Source: Celoporthe dispersa (Eukaryota > Ascomycota > Sordariomycetes > Diaporthales > Cryphonectriaceae). Taken from it: a stretch of 64,000 nt of DNA. Position numbers and translations under genes: made by a program. The stretch spans positions 1,550,001 to 1,614,000 of the forward strand of contig WAID01000001.1 in the NCBI GenBank assembly GCA_016584495.1, given 5' to 3'. A model generated the notes under the pieces. It saw only the letters and a list, made by a program, of their open reading frames with translations. It had not been told where the DNA came from and made no database searches. The stretch's first letter is position 1; every line of letters begins with the position of its first letter. Below, piece by piece: positions 57,687-64,000 of this stretch.

Positions 57687-57741
57687 GTTCTTCCTCTCCT
57701 CTTCGTCCGCAGAGGAAGGTGGTGTGAGGCAGGTGGCGTGC

Positions 57742-57744
<3 letters not shown>

Positions 57745-57787
<43 letters not shown>
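57745..57787. repeat. (GA)n microsatellite
   Basis: AG-rich dinucleotide run with occasional AA interruptions in intergenic DNA. Confidence 0.92.
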
Positions 57788-58185
57788 GGATTGATATTGT
57801 CCGCAAGAGAGACTCATGCTCATCATACAACTCTCTGTCTGTCCGTCCGTCTGTCTAGGCGACTTGATGTAGGGTCAGGCATATATATCTATTCATGGCT
57901 CTCCTGCAAGACTCGAGACATCATCTGGGGAGCGAGCGCACACCACAGCCGAGAGAAACTCGTCCTTTTGAGGTTCATCAGATTCATTGCTGCGTCATTA
58001 TTCTTATCAAGGGTATATAGAATCCAGAGCCGATCCCTAGGTACGCTGGACCCCAGCTGCCAGCAGGGCTGGCTCGAGCCCAACGCGAAAAGACGCGAAC
58101 CCACCGTCGCGCCCGCAAATCCCGAGTACGCCGCCCGGTCACTCATGGTCCTCGATATGGAGAGGCTCTGCGGATCGCAAAGCCC

Positions 58186-58634
58186 TCAGCCATACCTCAT
58201 GGGTGGCTGGCCCTGGCCTCCCTCCTGAGGACGCTGGCTGTTCCAACCCTGTGGCGGTCCTTGAGGCGGCGGCTGCTGCTGCTGCAGGGGGACACCCTGA
58301 CCTCCTCCTCCTCCTCCCTTCATGGCCTGAACATCTGAGCGGGCATCAAGCGGCTGCGCAAAGTTGCAGATGTTACAGACGATATCCGCATAGCCGTGGA
58401 AAGAGAGGGGGATCAGGGGCTAGTATCCTCGTCAGCGCGTGTCTTATCATAGCAATTTTTTCTTCTTTTTTTTTTTGGTTCACTTCTCACCACAAAGCAC
58501 AAGGTGAACCACGGATGGCTCTTGATGACATGGCCGCTGTAATTCCCGCAGTTGTGACACTGACAGACGACGCCCTCGTACCCTTCGACCTGCTTCCTGA
58601 AGGTATGTTCGCCACAGGTGAATACGATACACAT
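58186..58634 (-). CDS. Small zinc-ribbon protein
   Basis: Two exons, 58634-58491 and 58419-58186, joined by a 71 bp intron (GTGAGA donor, CTAG acceptor, phase 0); 125 residues. It begins MCIVFTCGEHTFRKQVEGYE. The likely zinc ribbon uses Cys26-x-x-Cys29 (CQCHNCGNYSGHVIKSHPW) and Cys63-x-x-Cys66 (IVCNICNFAQPLD). Between the knuckles is a hydrophobic segment (WFTLCFVPLIPLSFHGY) that may be buried or membrane-associating. The tail is Gly-, Gln- and Pro-rich and ends RYG. The same arrangement is widespread in short fungal proteins, but I know of no assigned function. The start codon is the first ATG before the conserved region; an upstream in-frame Lys/Ser-rich extension is possible but less family-like. 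Frame intact. Confidence 0.75.
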
Positions 58635-59306
58635 GATGAAACGGTTGCCTCTCGAGATGTTGTGTGCAAGAGATTTTTCTGCCTGCTGGGTTGTGGGAGG
58701 TCTCGTCGGCTGGAAGATCGGTCGGCAGCGAGATGAGGGAGTAGAGACACTGGAGGCAGCAGCCTTTTTTTTTTTCTGGGCCAATTTATATGTACCAGCA
58801 AAAAATCACGGGTGCATTTCCCAGCCAAGTCGCTGTTGATGTCACGCTCCCGCACGCCGCGTCGAGCCGTTGAGGCTGTGCTGGACCTGCAGGCCACTCA
58901 ACCACTGAAGCTCTAGCGCCAAGTCCGCCTCGTCCCACGCCCAGAGCTGCCGAGGGTGGTGCAATGCTGCGTAGTGACACCCCCGTAACCCCCCCTGTCG
59001 GCATGGGTGACACCCCTGAAAGGTCTATGGCGGGCGGCCCTCTTGCAATCGCGGTTCCACCTGTCGAGCTTTTTTTTTTTTTTTTTTTTTTCCTTTTGAG
59101 AGAGAGAGAGAGAGAGAGGGAGAGCTTTCCTTCAGCCTTGCGACTCGTTACATCACCAACAAACACATACACGCACAGAGCTCTTCGTAACACACCTGAG
59201 CACGGCACCGACACCTTGCTGAGGGCAAGAGGATCTGGGACGGACGACCGTATCCCCATCGACATGTTATAACGGCAAGGAGACGAGAGAGACGCGCTCC
59301 GCCACG
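58635..59306. promoter_or_regulatory. Divergent intergenic region of the zinc-ribbon gene and RPP1
   Basis: The 672 bp between start codons contains T10 (58767-58776), T22 (59070-59091) and a GA repeat (59098-59119). These lie in the probable promoter or leader of RPP1. Confidence 0.6.
59070..59119. repeat. T22 run followed by (GA)n
   Basis: Homopolymer 59070-59091, then a short spacer and a GA run 59098-59119, about 190 bp upstream of RPP1. Confidence 0.92.
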
Positions 59307-60460
59307 ATGCTCTACGACCTCAACATCGTCTGGACGCCCCAGACCACGCAGGCCGACCTGGAGCGCACCCTTAGGTTCAGCCATTCACTCGGGTACAACG
59401 TCGTCGCCCTAAACCACATCCTCGAGCCGCCGATCCCAGCACAAGCCACCAACCCAATACCACAAATAGGCCCAGCCCACCCGTCCTTCCCTCAACCACC
59501 ACCACCACCAACCACGGCCTCTACCAATAACGCCTCAACGTCCGCTCCTCCTCCTCCTCCTCCTCCTCCTCCCACCACTACCACTCCGACAAAACCTCTA
59601 CCCACCATCCTCCGGCGCGCCACCATCCTCGTCTCCGACCCAGCAGCCAACCACCGCCTCCCCCTCCTCGTCCAGACCTACTCCCTCCTCGCCGCCCGCC
59701 CCCTCACCGAGCGCGCCTTCGTGGCCCTGACCACCGGCACCTCCTTTTCCGAGGTCAGCCTCATCTCCCTCGACCTCTGCGTCTCCCAGCCCTTCCGCTT
59801 CCGGCCCAAACCCTGCATGGCCGCCGTCAACCGCGGCGTGCTGTTCGAGGTGTGCTACGGCCAGCTGCTCCTGGCCGGCCCCGGGGGCGACCCGCCGTCG
59901 GCCCGCGCGCGCGCCTCCTTTGTCGCCAACTTCCTGGAGCTCGTGCGCGCCACCAAGGGCCGCGGGATCGTGGTGAGCAGCGAGTGCAGGGCCGGCGGGG
60001 CGGCGGCGGGCGGCGGGCTGCGGGCCCCCGCGGATGTGGTGAACCTTCTTGCGTGCTGGGGCCTGGGGCCCGAGAGGGGGCTGGAGGGCTTGGGGGCTAA
60101 CCCGCGGGCGGTTGTTATGAACGAGGGGCTCAGGCGGAGGAGCTTCAGGGGGTGGTGGACATCGTGAGCGCGGGGGGAAGGGTGCCGGGGAGGAAACGGG
60201 CCGAGAGGGCCGATGGTGACGACGGCGGGGAGGACGGGTCGGACAAGAAGGCTGCCCAGAAGAATAAGAAGAAGAAGAAGGGAGCGGCCGGGCAGCAGAA
60301 CACACAGCAGCAGCAGCAGCAGCAGGGCAAGAGGAAACATGACGGCGGGAGTGACCCCGGAGGCGGAGACCAGGCCCTGCCGGTCATGAGCAAGAGGCAG
60401 GCCAAGAAGATGAAGCTGGCCGGGCAGAATCCCGCGACGGCGGCAGAGGGCTCGGTGTGA
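59307..60460 (+). CDS. RPP1: RPP1 (Rpp30-like), protein subunit of RNase P and RNase MRP
   Basis: TIM-barrel-like protein of nuclear RNase P/MRP, which matures tRNA 5' ends and processes pre-rRNA. No intron is needed. It starts MLYDLNIVW, characteristic of the family, followed by GYNVVALNHIL. A Pro/Thr/Ala-rich insertion of about 60 residues (roughly 45-105, with P9) separates the first barrel strands from ILRRATILVSD. Further conserved parts are LISLDLCVSQPFRFRPKPC, AAVNRGVLFEVCYGQLL and GRGIVVSSECRAGG, plus a Leu-rich segment (VVNLLACWGLGPE). The tail is basic (KKAAQKNKKKKK), includes Q7 and ends SKRQAKKMKLAGQ. A missing base in the G run 60148-60152 breaks the frame: as given it stops at 60167, and with one more G the frame continues VVDIVSAGGRVPGRKRAER to 60460. 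Corrected length about 384 residues. Confidence 0.9.
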
Positions 60461-61043
60461 GGCGTCTACATTTGTTATTTTTCTTTCAAGAGGAAGCCCG
60501 TTCCGGCATGATAGAAAGAGAAAGAAGGTAAAAAAAAATAATAATAATAATAAATGATACCCCTAGACATTCCTGGTCAGGAGGTCTGCAATAAGACTGA
60601 CGACTGACTGGCTGCACATGTATCCCTTCTAAAAGAGAAAAGGGGAGGGGTGAGGGACGTATGTCTGGGATATAGGTGCTCTATGGCGAGATGACAATGT
60701 CCAGCTAGTGTGGTATGAGGGCAAGACAGGGTGGTTATTAATGATAATGTGTCAACGAGACGGAGGGATACACTATGAGGTCCAAGCAGAGATCTGGATA
60801 TTAAATCTTTATATCACCAACATTCAACATACACCAAAGAGGCTCCCCGCCCCGGGCCGGTATGTCTCTTTCTTCTCCCGAGAACCAAAAAAAAAAAAAT
60901 CCATCGCATCTCCGCCGAGGGTATCCAGACCGATTAAACCACCATCCAGCGAGGCAGGGTCTCCCCCCATATAGAAAGTCCCCACCCTCTGCTCGTTCCT
61001 CCATCCAGGCGACTATCCTCCTTGCCCTTCCTGCTTCCGTCCC
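60461..61043. other. Convergent 3' flanks
   Basis: Gene-free DNA between RPP1 (+) and the secreted Ala/Thr-rich gene (-), with an AAT-type repeat at 60537-60552 and an A12 run (60888-60899). Confidence 0.6.
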
Positions 61044-62153
61044 TTAGGCAAGAACCATCGTTGCGCTCGCCAGGTTGCCCAGGCTCAGCGCGCTCAACAG
61101 GGTCAGGCCGCTCGTGTCTACACTTGTCACGCCGGCGTTGTTCGCCGCGGCGGCGGCACTCGTCGTGGCGGCGGCGGCGGCAGCAGAAGTAGTGGTGGCG
61201 ATAGTCGAGGAGGAAGAAGTAGTAGTAGTAGAGTCGACGGCGGGGTTGTTGGCGGCGGCTGGCGTGGTGGTAGTCGTACCGACGGCGCCGAGGCTGACGG
61301 AGGACTCGAGCGTGCTGGCGGATGTCGTTGCTGCTGAAGAAGTAGAAGGAAAATGCGTTAGCAAGGCTGGCTGTACAAGGATCTTGTAGTGGCATGTTCC
61401 TCCTCTTCGCTCTTTTTAGCTTTGGGTTTCAACGTACCAGTGGTGGCAGCAGCCGCCGTCTGCGTCGTGGTATGCAGTTGCGACGGGACAGGAACAGTCG
61501 AGACGCCCACCCCGGCGGCAGCAGCAGTTGCACTGCTAGCGGAACCGCTGGCGGCGGCGCTGGCGGCGCAGGGCACGGTGACCATGACGGTCTGGGTGAC
61601 GGTGGAGGCGAGTGCGGTGATGGTGGTCGTGCCCGGGGTGCCACTTGCGAAGACGGTAGTCGTGAGGAAAGACAAGATGGCCCTGGCAGCGCGTTGATGT
61701 CAGCAGATGTGATCAAGAGACCACAGACGGTCCTCAATCCGGGATCCCGGCCAGGAGAACTCACCCAGCAGCAGTCTCGGTCGAGTTGTTCGCCGCCGCC
61801 GCCGCCGCCGCAGTGACGGTCGCGGTCACCGTCTGGGTCTGGCCCTGGTTCTGTTTCTGGGCCTCGAGCTGACCCTCTGCCTCTTTCAGGGCCGCCACGA
61901 GCTGGGCGACCACGTCGGCCTCGCCTCCTCCATCCCCGTGGTGTCTGGCAGCGATTTCCCGTCCCCGCGCCAGTATATCGTCTCCAGCTTCGGCACCCCT
62001 GACCTCATATCTGAATACGGATGCCTACAAGTCCTCTTGTCAGCGTGAACGGCACACTACTCTCGGGCCCGGGCTCCCCAATTAGGTTTTAACACACCTG
62101 TGCCAGCGACAGACATCCTATTAGTAGTAGAAGGTGCTCGGAAAAAACTTCAT
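61044..62153 (-). CDS. Secreted Ala/Thr-rich protein, probable GPI-anchored or cell-wall protein
   Basis: Exons: 62153-62098, 62024-61765, 61682-61438 and 61333-61044; introns of 73, 82 and 104 bp, all with GT-AG ends and consistent phases; about 283 residues after correction. The start needs one more base in the A run 62142-62147 (+ strand). With it, exon 1 reads MKFFSEHLLLLIGCLSLAQ, an excellent signal peptide, followed by ASVFRYEVRGAEAGDD. Residues 60-105 are helical, with LVAALKEAEGQLEAQ, then Gln-rich. The rest is Ala/Thr/Ser/Val-rich with TQTVTATVT and TVTQTVMVTVPCA stretches typical of O-glycosylated fungal wall proteins. The C-terminus (NNAGVTSVDTSG, then a moderately hydrophobic tail ending ATMVLA) resembles a GPI-attachment signal. 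No catalytic domain is seen. The exon model is mine; the family is unnamed. Confidence 0.68.
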
Positions 62154-64000
62154 CTTGTCGTCGGACCAGGAAGACCTTCTTCCGCTCTCCTACTCTTCAA
62201 CAAACACAGACAAGTAAAGAAATAAGATATAAGAAAGAAAGAGAGAAACAAAAAAGGAATGACACAACAGAACCAGCCGTCGGGAGAACCAAGAAGGAAA
62301 AAATTGTCGTCGTCGACGTCGTCGATCAGGTCTCAAACCTTCTCAGTAGGGAAAAGAAAGACACAGAGAAAGAGAGAGGTGTCTGTGAGTTTGGTTTCGA
62401 ACGAAGGGGAGGGTGGTGGGAAAGCCAAGCCCACGAGAGTCTGGGATCAGGACGAGCCTCTTACTACAGGAAGATCGACCGGAGAAGCAGGATAGCCATG
62501 TCCGAGATGGGACGGGCCAAGGGGGGTTATACTAGAAGCCAGAGCGCATGGACGCGAACATGAAGGGAAAACACGGGGGATCATAGCAGCACCGTGGCTG
62601 TCTCATGTCTACCACAGCAGACTGGGCATGTGGATCGGACTTGCGACTTGCAGGGCCTCCACCACGACACTCAAGGCGTGGGAGGCCAGAGGTGGTAGCG
62701 ACAGCCTCCGGACCGGGCGGTTAAGAGCCGTGCCTCTGGCGTGCGTAATTAAAAGGCTTCAAAGGGAAACGAAACCGTTTCCTCCCCCTTTCAAGCGAAG
62801 TGAGCGAGCAGTTTTTGGGTGGTTTTTTCTTGGTTCTTTTACAAGCCCAGCCCTGCAGAAATGACCAAGGGAACGGAGGTTAGGGGGGAATTTGATCAAC
62901 AACTCTCTCTCACACACCCCCCCTTCTCACACCCGCTCTCACCGACACGCCGACGACAATGAGAGAGAGATGTCGTGTGACGGAGATAGATCTCTGCCCA
63001 AGCGGGAGAGACACACGAGGCCTTTCTCATCAGTAGATGTCAAGAGGCTGGCTGGCTCATGGCCCGCTCGGCGCCTGTGATGGACCCCATGATCCAGTTC
63101 TTGTTGTGGACATGGCGTGGCTCCCAGGTTTCGTCCCAAGGTCCAGGCAAGGGACGAGAGACGAGTGCAAGACGGCGGTAGTATCGACTTCTTGGTATTG
63201 GCGGCGAAGACCGTCAGGAAGAGGAAATGCTCCTCCGTGTTGCTAGCGCAAGGGGAGAGAAGATGATGCCTGCGGCGTTGTAGCCAAGTCGGGATAAAGT
63301 TTTAGGTTGTGCCAAGCAATACACGCTCTGCAGCAGCGGCTAGAGCCTCGTCAGGGTGGACAGGAAGGGGGGGGGGGAGGGGTCCAAGTTCAGGGGTCTG
63401 TCCTGTGCTTTGTGGTGGATGAGACAAGGCCCGTGACAGATTATGTCTGAGTACGACTTGGGCGAAACGGGGATACAACCGCTCCCCCCCCCCCAGCATT
63501 GTTCTTGTCGCGACTGAATCCATAAACCCATCATCAGTGACGCCGAATTTGTTTCCCTTTACGCGTTCTTGTGGTACGAATGCAAAGGGGGCAGCGAATA
63601 GAATGTCATCCGCAGAAACAATTCCCAGCTATAAATAAAAGAAGAAGAGGGGTAGAAAAAAAGAAGGAAAAAAAAAGGGGGAGGGGGGAAGAGAGAGTTG
63701 ACATGGTTTGATCAGAATAGATATACCACCACTATGTATATCTCTGACCAGGTAACGCATTGTCTGTTGAGACTAGACTTCCTGCATCGTAGATACTCGA
63801 CGCGAGGATCATCAAGGTGGAATTCCCCGGGCGATCGCCCTCGCATGCGGTCGGTCCACCTCTGGCTGGCCTCGAGATAGGACGGGCGGATGGGGGGTTC
63901 ACACGGTGACGATGTCTATCTTTCTCTCTTCAGGCCAGGACATGGCGAGGCCGTCGAGGCTCGAGCCGGCAGGGCAGGCTGGTGACATGTCATTCTTGTT
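62154..64000. other. Gene-free right end of the window
   Basis: Purine-rich DNA just upstream of the secreted-protein gene (62210-62260), then mixed sequence with G- and C-runs (63367-63378, 63485-63494). No coding frame of recognisable type; any gene beyond 64000 is not visible. Confidence 0.55.

Larger units (their letters stand above)
57081..58185. other. Gene-free interval between RMD1 and the zinc-ribbon gene
   Basis: Contains (CGT)n-like DNA near 57355-57380, a telobox (57675-57686) and a GA repeat (57745-57787). No credible coding frame. Confidence 0.55.

Noticed and set aside
18866..62147. Programmed ribosomal frameshifting as explanation for the frame breaks
   Set aside because: Breaks occur in both directions, in many unrelated genes and at ordinary homopolymers, without common slippery motif or downstream structure; assembly indels are simpler.
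1..64000. CRISPR arrays, insertion sequences, biosynthetic gene cluster
   Set aside because: No spaced direct repeats, no transposase or reverse transcriptase frames, and no PKS, NRPS, terpene synthase or cluster-type tailoring genes.

Overview
The window looks like nuclear DNA of a filamentous ascomycete (Pezizomycotina, probably Sordariomycetes; lower ranks cannot be called from sequence alone). The evidence is: short introns (mostly 50-130 bp) with GTRNGY donors, CTRAC-type branch sites and YAG acceptors; GC-rich third codon positions; CT/GA microsatellites in gene-free DNA; and a set of eukaryotic core proteins whose closest patterns are fungal. I see no rRNA, tRNA, transposon, CRISPR array, prokaryotic operon or secondary-metabolite cluster.

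Layout. 0-10 kb: an ELL-type Pol II elongation factor (+) and a Gln-rich protein with an N-terminal helical domain (+). 10-24 kb: a conserved uncharacterised protein (-), RPB10 (-) divergent from NAN1/UTP17 (+), then MED8 (-). 24-33 kb: choline sulfatase (-), about 4.5 kb without a recognisable gene, and a small secreted protein (-). 33-46 kb: an uncharacterised protein (+), an MPDU1-type PQ-loop protein (-), a chromodomain/AT-hook protein (-), RIC8 (-), an MTM1/SLC25A39-type mitochondrial carrier (-) and an FBXO9/Hrt3-type F-box protein (+). 46-64 kb: about 4 kb without a gene, the polarity factor MSB1 (+), an RMD1/DUF155 membrane protein (-), a zinc-ribbon protein (-), RNase P subunit RPP1 (+) and a secreted Ala/Thr-rich probable GPI or cell-wall protein (-).

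Together the genes are mostly housekeeping: transcription (ELL, RPB10, MED8), ribosome and tRNA maturation (NAN1, RPP1), G-protein and polarity signalling (RIC8, MSB1), mitochondrial import, ubiquitin targeting and chromatin. The most lineage-specific parts are the two secreted proteins and the Gln-rich protein.

A major property of the sequence is that ten otherwise conserved genes are interrupted by twelve single-base frame changes, nearly all at or beside short mononucleotide runs. I read these as assembly indels rather than pseudogenes and give each site. Gene coordinates span start to stop codon; exon limits are in the evidence text and come from reading splice signals and frame by eye.
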